DNA of 64,000 nucleotides from Chinchilla lanigera (Eukaryota; Chordata; Mammalia; Rodentia; Chinchillidae). The stretch is from assembly GCF_000276665.1 (NCBI RefSeq), contig NW_004955417.1:12162142-12226141 (forward strand), given 5' to 3'. Position 1 is the first letter of the stretch, and each line of letters opens with the position of its first letter. Below the pieces are notes generated by a model. The model ran no database searches. It was not told the origin of the DNA and worked only from the letters and a program-made list of their open reading frames with translations. This document shows positions 9,721 to 21,866 of the stretch, piece after piece. The translations under genes were made by a program, and so were the position numbers.

Positions 9721-11227
9721 CCTGTCTGTTCTCTCTTCACTTTGCCCAGAGCAATTATTATCTGCTACAAGTTATCAGTAAACAGGAAGCAAAGTAATGA
9801 GCCTTATGTGCTGTGGTTTAAGACCTCCAGAATTCTATATAGAGTCTTGTGGGACTTCAGTCAAAACAGGGACAAGGACCACCACGGAGGGTGTGGACTG
9901 CTGTCCTTCAGGATTACCCTGGGACAGGTATTCCTTGATTGCTATCAGCCCCAGATCTATGCAAGCAAAGCTCTCCAAGAAAGGGCTGCAGTGATCATGT
10001 TATAGGTACAAATCTATTGTGGACCCCAAGCTCGCAAGCTAATCAGAGCTGTAACCACGACTAGGAGTCAAGACCTTCTGGCTCCTGATCCATCCCTACC
10101 CCTATATTTTAAAAATCATATTTAGATATCATGACAATGATCCACAGCAATGTATGAAGCCTGATCATTTCCTCCCTTGGCTGTATGTTTCAAATAGAAA
10201 TCCCCTCCAGTGTTAACAAGTCACACTAAAGTCTCTCTCTTTGTCTCTTTCCCTGTTTCTGTCTCTGTCTCTGTGTGTATGTATTTGTGTTTGTGTTGCT
10301 AAAAAGAAAGATATAAAGGGCAAACTACAAGTCAAATCTGCTTTTAGATAGTCATACTATATTCTGAGTATTTGAATACTGCCGTGAAATTAAGCTTCCA
10401 GGCTAGTCATAGATTCTCCAGTTATTTTTTCAGCAGTCTCTCCTATGAAGAACATTTTAAAAGTGTGAAAGTCCCTTGAGATGAGCAGACAAGTTCTGGC
10501 ATGGATACCTTTAGCAGCTTGACTGTAGCATTCTCAGGGTTAGAGTGTCCCAAAAAGGATGGCCAGGCAGACAGCACGCACTGTGGTGTCTCCTGCCCCC
10601 CTGTGGAAGCAGAGGGAGTTACCGTGGAGAAGGAAAGCCTTTACTGAGGCATTTGCAGGAGGGATGGTGACCTCAATGAACGTAAGGTTAGGAAATTAGC
10701 GTGTGAGTAGCGTTTGGCAAGAAAACATCCAAAAATGGGAGCTCTGCCTTCCCAGAGACCAGACCGGTAAAATTGCCTGACACTATCTTAAATCTGTACT
10801 GTTAATATTTTTAAATTATCCTTTTTATTAATCCAGGGAGAGAAGAGTCTCTTAAATAAATGAGTTTTCACTTTTGTCATTCAATTTTCCATTAACTTGA
10901 AAGGCAACTGTTATAAAAGTGGCGGAGGATGCTGGACTTCAGCGTGAGCCCCACCTACACGTGAAGAAACCACTCCTAATAGGGCTCTGAAATACATACA
11001 GTATATCCTAAGAAGATGGCAGGAAGTGCCTGGGGTTTTTTACAAGGGAGATTATTTATTTAATTTAGGTGTTGTTTCCACAAAATCTCAGTTAAAATAC
11101 AAACATTGTCTCATAAAATTCTAATTCTTATCTTACTACTACTATTATTACACCATCCTGAATAAAAGGATAAACTGATAATCTGATAAGATTAACTACC
11201 TGTCATGTCAGTGATCGAAAAAAAATA

Positions 11228-11335
11228 GGTTTGGAGGCAAAGGTGCAGCTTTCAGACAGAGCACATGCTTAGAATGCACAGGTCCCCAGGTCCAATCCCT
11301 AGTACCAAAACAAAACAAAGCAAAACAAACAGAAA
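11228..11335 (+). repeat. Old ID-like tRNA-derived SINE
   Basis: A degenerate sense copy: 'CAGAGCACATGCTTAGAATG', then 'CAGGTCCAATCCCTAGTACC' (B-box region) and an AAAACAAAACAAAGC tail. It is more diverged than the ID copies further right. Confidence 0.65.
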
Positions 11336-11394
11336 TTCTGGTAAATTTTGATTAAAAGAAAGCAATGACAAAAAAGAATGAAGACTCTTAAAAA

Positions 11395-11396
<2 letters not shown>

Positions 11397-11425
<29 letters not shown>
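11397..11425. repeat. (GT)n microsatellite
   Basis: About 14 uninterrupted GT units. Confidence 0.97.
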
Positions 11426-11427
<2 letters not shown>

Positions 11428-11565
11428 CCCAGAGTTTCCATCAAGAGGAATAAGAGGAAATTAACAGGTGCTACAGCTTCACCCTGTCAGTCCTGCTTAT
11501 ACCTGTTATTTACATTTTCATGACATTTCCTCCATAGAAAAGTTCTCTCAAAAAAAGAGAAAATG

Positions 11566-11712
11566 AACCAGGCATGGTGGTGCACAACTGTAATCCCAGC
11601 ACTCTGGAGGCTGAAGCAGGATGGTCACCAGGAGCTGGAGGCCAGCCTGGGCTGCATAGTAAGTTCAAGATCTGCCTGAACTAAATAGCAAGACCTTGTC
11701 TCAAACACCCAA
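11566..11712 (+). repeat. B1-like 7SL-derived SINE
   Basis: Starts 'CCAGGCATGGTGGTGCACA', has 'CTGTAATCCCAGCACTCTGG', then two GCC(A)GCCTG modules ('GAGGCCAGCCTGGGCTGCAT' and 'CTGCCTGAACTAAATAGCAA') and ends 'GACCTTGTCTCAAA'. The repeated module is the internal duplication typical of rodent B1. Confidence 0.9.
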
Positions 11713-12344
11713 CCTCCTAAGGGAATAAAAGAAAGCTATTAGTTTAGACCGGGGCAGTGTACCTCAAAGGTGGTATAGGATGAAAATCAAGTGCAGTCTT
11801 GAATAGCAGTAGGAAAAGTAAGGACCGTTTGCTCCAGGAAGTAGCGGGGAAGGGACTCTGAGAAGGAGACACCTAAGATAAAATGTTTCCTTCACAGCTT
11901 GGACTGGGAGGTGTCAGCTTCTTTATTTCCGTCTGCCTTAGCCAATTGCAGTCTGGTTTTTCCATTTCTTCTGTTTGTTTATTTCATTGTGTCTTTGACA
12001 GAATGATTTACAGAGAAGTCAAGTGAAATGGAATGAACGGTTGGGTTCAGTGGCGCCATAGCTATGCCCTGTCTGAGCTTCAATTTCCCCACTCTGTCAG
12101 CTGAATGGGATCCCAGCGGAATAGGGAATCAGAGATTCCGTTGGTCCCTTGCATGTCCCCAGAATAACAGCCCTGCGTGTGGCAGGGAATTAAGGGTTCT
12201 AGTCTGGATACTGCAACCACGAAGAGTCCTGAGGGTGTCAAGTCAACCTAATCACTATTATTCAGTTCCACTGCAGGGCACATGGATGTCCAATCATAGT
12301 ATACTTTGCCAATACCAGCACTTCCTAGTGCGTGTTGAGCGTTA

Positions 12345-12510
12345 TTGGACCAGCAACATTACTGTTACCTGGAAATTTGTTAGAAATGCGAATTCTTAGG
12401 TCTCACCAGAGATCTACTGAACAGAAACTCTGGGGCTGGGGCTCAGCAATCTGTACTTTAACAGACTTCGGGGGGATTCTGATGCACCCTAAGGTTTAAG
12501 AGCCATTGGC
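12345..12510 (+). repeat. MER5/MER58-like hAT-Charlie MITE
   Basis: Non-autonomous DNA transposon fossil: 'TTACCTGGAAATTTGTTAGA', 'CTACTGAACAGAAACTCTGG', 'CAGCAATCTGTACTTTAACA', 'GGATTCTGATGCACCCTAAG' and a terminal AGAGCCATTGG resembling the GAGAACCACTG terminus. Confidence 0.75.
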
Positions 12511-14330
12511 CTACACCATGAAATAGAGGTAAGCTACCTGCCAAGAACTTCAAGAAATGCTTTGATTTCTAGAGGAAAGTTATAAAGGAAAATGCATAGC
12601 ATGCAATTTTATTTTCAAATTAATGATCTTCATTCCTAATGAGCAAATAATTTTCATTCCCTCATGTGAACCAGGTGTATTTAATTGCCAACAACCATTC
12701 CAAGCCAAACATGGCTAATCTGGCCTGATCTCTAAAAATAAATGGGGTCCAGCCTGCTTAAACTGGAAAGGCAGACAGAAACCACATCAGAATAAAGCGG
12801 ACAGCAGGCATCTTCTTATGTACTATGATAATAAACAGGGGCTTGGGGTCTCAGCCCTGTCCATTCCTGGCTACTTGAACTTGAAATCTAACTTTAATAT
12901 GACTCCATAAATATGAAGAATTGTTATGTTTTGTGTATTTGCTAAAAAAATAAATTGAAAATAGTCTCCTATCTGTAGTTTTGTCACCTCAGATGAAAAT
13001 GGAAAATATATCCTTTCAAGTATTTGTGTGTGTGAGCAAATTACATGTAACAAACAATGTTGTAAATTCTCATAGACATTAGTATGATGATAATTAATAA
13101 GTCAATTTGGATTTTTTAAATATCAAAGCATTCTCTTAGTTCTAGTCATTTTCAATCTTTAGCTTTTGTAATGAAATTGCATTTAATATTTTTGCTTTAG
13201 CTAAATTCCACATTCTCTTAAAATTTTCTTCTTGGTAAGTAATTTCTCTGAAAGGGCTACGTTTTACTGTATTTCACTGTGAGTTTGTGGCAGTGCCTTT
13301 CTTCTGCAATGATTTGGCATGTTTTATGTCTGTCCAAATATTCTAGATTAAAAACACATTGCCGTTTGCTAATAGGTATCAGGATCCTTAAACGGAGCAG
13401 ATGAAGTTCCTTCTCAAATGAGCATACAGGATGCTTACGAGGGTAAAAAATGATTAAATTCTAGGAATCACTTGATCCTTTCCAAATCTTGCATAGAAAA
13501 TTACAGTTATATAGGAAATTGTCTTTCCTGTTTAGGATCAGATTTGGTTCAAAAAATTACTACCAACTTTGTAAACATTAAAATAGAAGCAATAAAGATG
13601 TGAAATCTCACACAGGGGATCTACAATGTTTGAGTAATTATAAGCATATGGCTACTTTACGTGAGATTTCTGTTAAAAGTGTATTTACTAGGGCTCTGGG
13701 AAAACAGAGGTTCTCAAATTCAGGGTTTATTTACATGCAGTAAGAATGATGAATTTACTATCAATTTATCAAAATCTATTATTGCTTCAGAACTCTAAGT
13801 AATATTTGCTGAATGATTGTAATATCTGTTGTTTATTGCTGTATTATCTATTTGCTAATATGAGATTTTATTCATGAGAGAAATCACAGAGAACCATTAA
13901 CTACTTAGTCAAAAGTGTCAAATGCTTTCCAAATAATATTAGAAACAATTTTGTATATTCTATGTTAATATTTAGGGCATACGCCTGCACTGGCTAGCTT
14001 TAATATATTCTGGTCAAATAGAAACAATATAAGAATTTAGTTTCGTGTGTTTTAAAAACTACTTCAATTTATAATACCAAGAATCACTAAAAATAAACTC
14101 AAAGTTGTTGTCTAGTCACTTAGAATTAATTAAGTGAACAATTTAAATATGAGAGATGCTTGGAATTTAATTTTAAAATGAATACAAATGGAATTTAGAA
14201 GCTTAAGAATCAGTCTAAACCCTAGGTTTCCAAAAAAGAAAAAAAAAGCCTTTTCTCCATACTTTGACTTTTTAAGCACTAAGATTATGAAACATCACAG
14301 TTACAAGCTGTAATAATTTAGTCTTTAAAA
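12511..14330. other. AT-rich intergenic DNA, nothing recognised
   Basis: Low-GC sequence without an open frame of interest and without a repeat I can name. Several ATAAA-type motifs occur but without a transcript context. Confidence 0.4.
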
Positions 14331-14800
14331 CAAAGGACAGAGATGGGACATAGAAGAGTGGTCGCCAGAGGCTAGGGGGATGGGAGGATCAGAACTAGTG
14401 TTTAATGAGTACAAAGCGCCAAGTTGGAAAGATGGAAAAAGTTCTGGACGTGGATGGAGGAGGTTTCACAACAATGTGCATGTACTGAAAGCCACTGTGT
14501 TGCATGCTTTAAAAATAATCTGAATGAAAGAAATCAGACACAGAAGGTTAAGCATAGCATACTTTCTCTTACATGAAAAGCCCAAAATACAAATAATTTA
14601 ACGAGTAAAATAACAGAAAGATGATAGAAAACAGAGATAACCTTTGTGGAGATGAGAAGGGGATTCAGGGATGGGGGGAGACAGGAGGGAGAGGAGAGCA
14701 GGTAAAGTAAAAAGAATCAAGGTGCGATATATATGTAACAGTTCCCCGTGAGGAACATACTCATTTTGTGTTACAAACATATACTAGTAAAAAAAATTTA
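14331..14800 (+). repeat. L1 3' end
   Basis: Old L1 3'UTR text at the left ('AAGAGTGGTCGCCAGAGGCT', 'AAAGTTCTGGACGTGGATGG', 'ACAACAATGTGCATGTACTG'), then the rodent-type purine-rich end ('GAGAAGGGGATTCAGGGATG', 'GGAGACAGGAGGGAGAGGAG') and 'CCCCGTGAGGAACATACTCA'. 5'-truncated and non-coding. Confidence 0.75.
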
Positions 14801-17540
14801 AATGGTTATGATGGCCCATTTCATGTTACCACAATAAAAAGGGTATACAGATTTAAGAAACAATCTAAGAAATGTTCATTTGCAAAGTAATATGCAATGA
14901 CATAAAGACAAAACTTTCAAATTACTTTGTTGAAAATTTGGGCATTATCCTCATCACACAGATTATCTTCATAAGCACATGGATGATTTCATAACTCTAC
15001 AAGGGAAGCTTCTACATGTCCTATTGAGGATAAATCCTAACTCTTCTTTACCTCTCTAACCATGTCATGTGAACTGTCCTCCAGTCCTCATTTTATTTTT
15101 TTCTCTTAGAAAAGGCTATTTCAGTAAAGATTAGAATTCGCTCTATTAGTACTGCTCAAAAAGAAAGAACAACTGTGATAAGGGAAAAGAGAAAAGAAAG
15201 AAGGGGGAAAATATGTATATATGTGTACACAGGACAGCTAACATAGATGCACTACTGAATTTTATTGCCCTATTGAAAGGAACAGTTAATGCTTAAGTGT
15301 TCGATCAGTCTTACATGTCTATATTTGTTTATCTGAGTATCCAATTTGAAGATATCAATATGTAAGACAACAACCATTGCTAATTTCCTATCACCTTGTT
15401 GGAAATTCTGCATTGCTTGTATTGTTCACTATTTTCTAAACCTATGTGTTTGTTAATATGTTTTCATTCTTTTATCTTTAAAATTAAAAAAAGAAATCCA
15501 CCAAAATATATGTTGAAACTAATAAACAAGTCCAAGTCAATCCAAAAAAATTCCATGTTATTGAAGGATTACTACAAGAAAGAGATTTCCAGGTAGTGTA
15601 AGGAAAATCGATTCTATTAGTTCCCAGTATGTCCATTCCAGTGTTTCTTTCAAAGGAAGGAAAAATTCTAAAACAGCAAAGATTTCTTTTTTCCTCCTTG
15701 TCTTTTTAGAGTTACATTTTCTCTGCTTCTTTCTGTCAGATGTCAATTAATACCTCAGATCTACTTTGGAGTAAATTAATTCCAGGTTTAAGGTCCCAAA
15801 GTATGTATTTTAATAAAAATATTCTTGAAGAGCAAAAAAGTATCTAGATCCAAAGTTGGGATTCTTGACTGGCAGCAACCTAGACACAATGATGGTCACA
15901 TGTCACATGGTCATAGTCCTTCCTTGGGTCCCTGCCATTTTTCCTATGTATATGTTACAATCATAGTTATACAATCATGTAGTTTATTGACCAGCACTGT
16001 GTACATCAGACAGTCTGGTCCCTTCTTTTAAAGGTCAGGAACTATGGGCCAAGAAACTGGTCTGATGCTCACTCAAGCCTGCCTAGTTCAAGTCTACAGC
16101 CCAGGCTCCTTGGTCATGTACCTACACAGGGCTCTGTCTAGAACAACAGCACTGTTTTCCTGTAGTGCCCTCCACCGAGTATACATTGAATATCTTCACA
16201 AATGAGTCCCAATGGCAATTTACATACTTTGCATATTTTTAGATATCCCCCCTATAAAGATGATATAGAAATTTAGGTGCTTTATATTTATAGGTGTTAA
16301 ATATAGATATCTATATGCCTCATATAGTTGTAGATGGGTGAGACACACATGATATAGTTATCAGTCTACATCTTCTATACCAATATCTATGTTGAACTAG
16401 ACTGATCTTTACTTTTTCATGTCATCTTGCTTCTGCATGGTAGAGTATGTATCATGAACCATGGGGAGCATGTCGCTCACTGGAAAACCATTGCAAATTC
16501 ACCACTCATTGGCCTTTTGCTTTTCTGAATAATCCTGGCTGCTTCAAGAGTCTCAATAGGACCTCATTTGGCCAAAGTGCTGCCTTCTTATGAAAGCTAG
16601 CTCAGACAGAGGTCAGACACAGCCATGTGTTTCCTTAATCCAGGCCTCCGTTCTAGCTCCAATCCCCCGACTTCTCACTGTAGAAGACAATCACAGAGGT
16701 GGAGTGAATGTGGTGCATTTCCAGTCATTAAGGAACACTAACATTTTCATAATTAAAGAACAGCTGAAGTAGCACAAGCCATCCATGAAATTTAAAGAGA
16801 GCGACAAGTGGCAAGAAGTCACGGAAGCCTGCTCATGAAGCAGGAGTGACATTAGGACTCGGCCTCCAGGGATTTCTAGTCCCCTGACTTTCCTGTCTCT
16901 GTCTCCTCGGCCCAAAGACTGGCCCTCTCTGTGTGCCCTCCTTGTTCTTCTGCTTTCCCCTCTGTTTTCTTTCCCATTTCCCCTCTTTTTCCTGGCCTTC
17001 TTTTCTCTTCTGCATTCCATCTGTCTTCCTATCCCTTCTTCTTGAACTACACAGAACTTGGGACAGGACATTCTAAAACTTCCTGTTCATGTTGGTCCTA
17101 ATTTAAGCACAAAATGAACTGAACCTTCTATCTTCCCCTAAAAAGAAAAAGGAAGAAAAAAACCTACCACTTGCAACTAATCTACTTTTCTTTTTCTTTA
17201 AATGTGGCCCTTGATAGATTTATTTTCCCACAGTGGCTCTGAAAGGGGGGTGGAGAAAACCTATCCCTCCCATAAGGGTTGTATTATTTGGTATTTGCTC
17301 AAATGGGGCATCAAATAAATACTTATTCCACCTCGAATTGGTACAGTTTTATGGCTGGGTGGAGCCAACACTACGATTTGTTGGTGCATTTTTTTGAAGG
17401 TTCATATGCCTACCATGGATTTAGCTTGGCCCTCTCTTAGAAGTTAGCTCATATTTTAGCAATATTAGGCAACCCCAATTTGCCAAGATTGCTTCAAGTG
17501 TGTTATGCAATAATATCTGAAAGTCTTTTCCAATGACAAA
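14801..17540. other. Intergenic DNA, nothing firm recognised
   Basis: AT-rich to about 16.4 kb, then mixed composition. The stretch 16870-17040 is strongly pyrimidine-rich (TCTCTGTCTCC, CCCCTCTTTTTCC) and gives artefactual Lys/Arg-rich open frames on the minus strand. No gene family or clear transposon is seen. Confidence 0.4.
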
Positions 17541-17544
17541 CTTA

Positions 17545-17590
17545 AGATGTTAGCCAAGAACTCCACCACTAAGCTATACCCCTAGCCCTT
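17545..17590 (-). repeat. ID-like SINE fragment
   Basis: Short antisense remnant 'CACCACTAAGCTATACCCCT' plus 'AGCCC', matching the 5' end of ID copies such as 51241-51290. Confidence 0.5.
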
Positions 17591-17866
17591 GAAATTATAA
17601 TTTCAGTGCTGCAAGTTGCTTCTCCTGCATTCGAGGACTGCTGCAGTCCAGTTCCAGCTTCATCACCTATGACTTCTAAGCAGAGACCAGCAACTGAGCC
17701 ACAGAGTGTTGCAGATCCTTCTGAATCCGCATGTATTTTCTCACCATCTACTCCCTGCATCTGGAAGGCTGGCAGCCCCTTGCCTCGTCTCTCCCATCTG
17801 CACATCTGTCGGCATCGTGGGACACCTGTGAATCTCAAGACACTATGCGGCATCGCCAACCACATT

Positions 17867-17878
17867 TGCGCATGCGCA
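17867..17878. promoter_or_regulatory. Perfect NRF1-type palindrome
   Basis: TGCGCATGCGCA matches the NRF1 consensus on both strands. It lies in a locally CpG-containing stretch (17800-17960) outside any recognised repeat or promoter. Confidence 0.5.
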
Positions 17879-18129
17879 CACCTCTTCCCAGAGTAAGGAA
17901 CGTTGGGTGGAGGTTGTCCTCCGCAAGTGCTGTTTCTGTAGGGCCAGTAGCACTGAACACCCCCAAAAGAACCACAAGGAGGGAAACTTACAAAGATGCA
18001 ACTTTGAGAAATTCCTAAGGAGAATCATAGAAAGCCCGATTCGAGGCAGGCCTGACAGATCACCTAGTTTAATTGGCCCAAGATAGGCTGAGAAGTATAA
18101 TAAATAGTACAGGCTGCCCAAGACAGGCC

Positions 18130-18310
18130 CAAACCCTAGCTCTGCCATTGCAGTTGCACAGCCTTGGCCTTCACGTCTTCAGCCACATGTGAGGTCAACA
18201 CAGCGACTAATTCACAGGTTTGTAGTGCAGATTAAATGAATGAATATGTGTGAAACACTCAGAATGCAGACTGGCTCATAGAAACACCCTAACTGTTCAT
18301 AGTACTAGTA
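18130..18310 (+). repeat. MIR SINE fragment
   Basis: Sense MIR: 'TAGCTCTGCCATTGCAGTTG', 'GTGCAGATTAAATGAATGAA', 'GAAACACTCAGAATGCAGAC'. Strongly diverged. Confidence 0.6.
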
Positions 18311-18695
18311 CTTGAGAGATGAGAGAAGAGAGGCTCCCTGTTGGTAGCAGGGCTGGGACAAGAGCTGGGAGGAACAATTAGGTCTCCTGACTCGCATTCA
18401 ACTGCACAGCAGAAGGGTGACCGTCTGGTTAAACCAGCAGAGAAGTTCCTGGCAACCTTGTCAGGGTGACTAAGCAGACCAAGAAAAGGGCTAATCAGAG
18501 AGTGGAGCTTTCAAGGGTACTTCCTTCATGTCAATATCCAGGCATGGGAGAGTAAATACCAATGGTCAGTTTCAACACTGTGACCCAATGCCAAATGCTT
18601 GAGATCACATTGCTTTATACACTGTGAGCTGTGATGTAATAGTAGGTTGCTGACATTGTAGTAATGAGTACTGGAATGGCCAGCATTTTTTGAAG
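18311..18695. other. Intergenic, nothing recognised
   Basis: Mixed-composition sequence with no open frame or repeat I can name. Confidence 0.4.
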
Positions 18696-18895
18696 TGAAA
18701 GAAAGGAAGGCAGGGAAAAAGGAAAAGAAGGGAAGAGAAGGGAAGGNNNNNNNNNNNNNNNNNNNNNNNNNNNNNNNNNNNNNNNNNNNNNNNNNNNNNN
18801 NNNNNNNNNNNNNNNNNNNNNNNNNNNNNNNNNNNNNNNNNNNNNNNNNNNNNNNNNNNNNNNNNNNNNNNNNNNNNNNNNGGAAAGGAAAACAT
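18696..18895. repeat. Purine-rich GGAAG/GAAAG repeat with assembly gap 18747-18881
   Basis: Both flanks of the 135-N gap are polypurine (GGAAAAAGGAAAAGAAGGG on the left, GGAAAGGAAAAC on the right), so the gap very probably hides an expanded GGAAG-type microsatellite. Its real length is unknown. Confidence 0.85.
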
Positions 18896-19129
18896 TAGGA
18901 TGCTCTGTGCATGGTACATATTTTCCCTTGGAAAACTTTCACTGGGCATGTGTGAGAGTGTATAAGTATTGTGGGAAACACTGCTTTAGGACAATTATTA
19001 TGCACTTTTGAACTTGGCATATAAGAGTGACCAAAATCTATAGTTAATGTTTAAATTAAAAAATGTATTACAGCAACACTGCCATTATTTCTCTTCAAAA
19101 TATTTCTCCCTTTGAACATACCCATCTCA

Positions 19130-19520
19130 TCATTCCTGTTGCTTTATGAAGCAGTTTGGGAAGTTGTCTTTCATGAATGTCTTTACAAGGTGTGATCAAA
19201 AATACAGTGAATTTCTGCTGCCAAATGCCATCCAAAGAAAGGCAGGCTTGAAAAAGCATGAATGGTGTGCCCTCATCTACCTTGTTCACCTGATCTGGTG
19301 CCAGGCAACCTCTGGCTCTTCCCCAAAGTCCAAATGACCATGCAAAGTAAGCATATTGTGTTGACTCAGGACCTCAAGGCAGCTAAAGACACTCACAAAA
19401 AAGCCTCCAGAACTGTTTTAGAAAATAATGGGACAAGTGTGTCTGAAGCAAGGGGGAATGTTTTGAGGGGCACCCGTGGCAATGTGTCTTTTACTGTAAT
19501 AAATTATTAACATAAACACT
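19130..19520 (+). mobile_element. mariner-type DNA transposon fossil, transposase C-terminal part
   Basis: Broken sense frames carry the mariner C-terminal signature: a degraded 'SPDL...LWLFPK' (19280-19330) matching the family's SPDLAP..FWLFPK, and a terminal 'GNVSFTVINY' before the TAATAAA end (19470-19510). The part at 19140-19200 resembles the usual 'TCATGAATGTCTTTACAAGG' and 'TGTGATCAAAAATACAGTGA' mariner text. Frameshifts and missing residues make it a dead copy. A DDD catalytic triad cannot be traced. Confidence 0.7.
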
Positions 19521-20190
19521 CACCCAGTTTCAATCATACAGCAAATTATAATAGAACCCTCTTGATTCCTACAGAATACATGGTCCCTTCAGTAAGGCTT
19601 TTCTCTTCTCTACTGTGCCTATGCTCTCACCTCATGCCAGTGGTTCCAGGTGAAAGAAGCAGGAGGAAAGAAATGAAAAAGGGTCTTGGGGTAGCAGGAA
19701 GAGACTGCTTGTTGCTACCAGCCTCCGGAACACTCGCGTACCAGGCCCGTGGCCCTCACCACAGCTCCCAAATTCCCATCGAGATGGCTTACTCCAGCCA
19801 CATGATTGATGGCTGAAAAATATTAGTGGCATCAGCTTAAATGAAAGAGGGATTAAAGGCTGGAGTCAGTATCTCCGCGGAGAGAGCTCACCCGAGGAAG
19901 CCCGTTAAACAAGCTGATGTTTCCTTAAAAGTTGTCTGCAAAATGTGCAAAGTGACAAAATGTTTACAGAACCCCTAGTGCTCCACCAGTGAGGTTTACC
20001 TTTCACAAATCACTCTGATGACTATAATTACTACAGTCCTGTGGTTATCTTTCTTACATGGATGGAGATGAAAAGAAACCAATGACCGAGGCCAATTAAT
20101 CCAAGCTGCTGTTCTCCCCCACAAAGAGCTGGAAGAGATCTTCATGGCAATGGTTCAATGGCATTTGTTAAAAAATTCCAGACTCTCTCT
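19521..20190. other. Intergenic, nothing recognised
   Basis: Mixed-composition sequence without a repeat or gene call. It ends in a CT/T-rich tract at 20185-20210. Confidence 0.4.
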
Positions 20191-20195
20191 CTCTC

Positions 20196-20320
20196 TTTTT
20201 TTTTTTTTTTGAGACAGTGTCTCACTGTGTAGCCCCGGCTGGTCTCGAACTTACAGCAATTCTCCTGCCTCAGCCTCCTAAGTGCTGGAATTACAGACGT
20301 GCACCACCACAACACATTCC
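20196..20320 (-). repeat. B1-like SINE
   Basis: Antisense: T tract, 'GAGACAGTGTCTCACTGTGT', 'AGCCCCGGCTGGTCTCGAAC', 'CTGCCTCAGCCTCCTAAGTG', 'CTGGAATTACAGACGTGCAC'. Confidence 0.9.
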
Positions 20321-21318
20321 TGAAGATTCTTTTAAATAAAACTCAAATACATAGACAGCATACTTAACCTCTCATTAATCTCTCTCTCTCTTTCTCTGTC
20401 ATCAAATCACTGCTTCTGAAACTGATTGATTTATAAAAACTCAACGCAGAGCAGTTCACCTCAGGCTACACAAATGTGCTTTACAACCAGGTAGTTGAAT
20501 ATCTCTAAGAAGAATGAAACAAAACCTATAGAAACCCTAACCAAGTGTAGGAGAGATCGGTGGGACTCAAGGGCCAACCATCCATGTTTCCATAAATCTT
20601 GCCACTGTAATCGTTCTTTACTGTTTAGCTCTGAAATGGAAGTGTCTTGAGCCTCCATCCTACCTAAGTGGGAAAATTCGCATGCATCCTATCTCAGCTA
20701 TTTCTCAGGGTTCTTAGGAGTATATCTCCCCATCTTTTCTCTTTCCAACACCGTGTTTTTAGCTCCTTCTGTCCTGTGACTGTCTCTTCTTACTGTATTT
20801 CCTGGGAGCAGTCATTATCCTTCCAGCTTAGGGCTGCCTGTGGCCTTCAGGCTATCCTGCAGGTTGGGGGAGGTTAGTGGGCTTCACAGGCCCACGGAGG
20901 ACTCAGAGAAACACCAGTTATATCCACTGTGAAACAGTACTACTGTGGGCCACCTCTATGACCTGCTCACTGTCTAGTTCTACATCTACCCCAGTCTGAT
21001 TCATTCATTGCTCCATCCTCTTTCCTTCCCTCTGCTCCAAAAATCTCAAAATCTTGCTCCTTTATGATGCAAATAATTTTCTTAGATATAAAGCCCACAG
21101 CAACGCCTGGGCCAGCATCTCCTTGTGGTATACAAGAGCTGCAAAAGTAAAGGTCTATGTTTTTTCTTTGAATCAGGTTGAACTCCTAGGGAAGGCACCC
21201 TTATCTTAATCAGAAATATGCTGCCTAACTTTAAAAGCAAAAACAGAAAGCATTTTTCTAAAGATCAGTTTCTGAAACCATTTCCTTTCTCCCCATTATG
21301 GATATTTATTAACCTTTC
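20321..21318. other. Intergenic, nothing recognised
   Basis: No gene or clear repeat. A short (TC)n occurs at about 20380-20400. Confidence 0.4.
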
Positions 21319-21332
21319 TGAACTCAGAAACT

Positions 21333-21430
21333 GGGCTGGGGATTTAGCTCAGCGGCACAGTACCTGCCTGGCAAGCGCAAGGTCATGAGTTCAATTCCCA
21401 ATACCGGAAAGACAAACAAACAAAAAAAAA
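21333..21430 (+). repeat. ID-like tRNA-derived SINE
   Basis: Sense copy 'GGGCTGGGGATTTAGCTCAG', 'GCAAGCGCAAGGTCATGAGT', 'TCAATTCCCAATACCGG' with an A-rich tail. Pol III A- and B-box positions are visible. Flanked by a perfect 14-bp target-site duplication TGAACTCAGAAACT (21319-21332 and 21440-21453), so relatively young. Confidence 0.95.
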
Positions 21431-21672
21431 TGTAGTTCTTGAACTCAGAAACTGATTTTTAAGATGTGTGACATTTAGAGTTTGCACAAACTAGGCATGT
21501 TGAAAGAATTTTCTGAGCTAGGAAATATGGGCTCAGACCTGCAGGACGCTTCCACGCGGGACCTCTTGCTGCGGCTAAGGATGTTCACCTACCAGCCCCG
21601 TGCATCGCTGGCCGGCCGCACCTCAGGGTGAAGTCAGACCCATCATGGGCGGCTGCAACGCGGCTGAAGGGG

Positions 21673-21769
21673 AATCCCTTAAACCAGCTGCTTCGACTGA
21701 GTCCACGAGGTCCACTGAAGGTGGAAGGTGCATTTCAGCATTTGCCTGGCCTGATTCCTTCAAGGTAAG
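21673..21769. repeat. 97-bp tandem duplication, unit 1
   Basis: From AATCCCTTAAACCAGCTGCT to CTTCAAGGTAAG, immediately followed by a second copy. The only differences from unit 2 are two C/T changes, both at CpG sites here (TTCGACT, CCACGAGG). Confidence 0.95.
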
Positions 21770-21866
21770 AATCCCTTAAACCAGCTGCTTTGACTGAGTC
21801 CATGAGGTCCACTGAAGGTGGAAGGTGCATTTCAGCATTTGCCTGGCCTGATTCCTTCAAGGTAAG
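21770..21866. repeat. 97-bp tandem duplication, unit 2
   Basis: Head-to-tail copy of 21673-21769. The two CpGs of unit 1 are TpG here (TTTGACT, CCATGAGG). Both units end in a splice-donor-like AAGGTAAG. Confidence 0.95.

Larger units (their letters stand above)
7861..11225. other. Upstream flank of GDF6, mostly unannotated
   Basis: Past the promoter island, apart from the two MIRs and the L2-like block, I see pyrimidine-rich DNA (7840-8150, 8600-8700), a T run at 9087-9099, a degenerate TCTCTG/GTGTGT region (10231-10300), and otherwise plain AT-rich sequence from 10.3 kb. No exon-like conservation or gene family is recognisable. Confidence 0.5.

Noticed and set aside
21333..21430. tRNA gene, because of A- and B-box text
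   Set aside because: No cloverleaf can be closed; it is an ID-type SINE with A-tail and target duplication, like the other copies.
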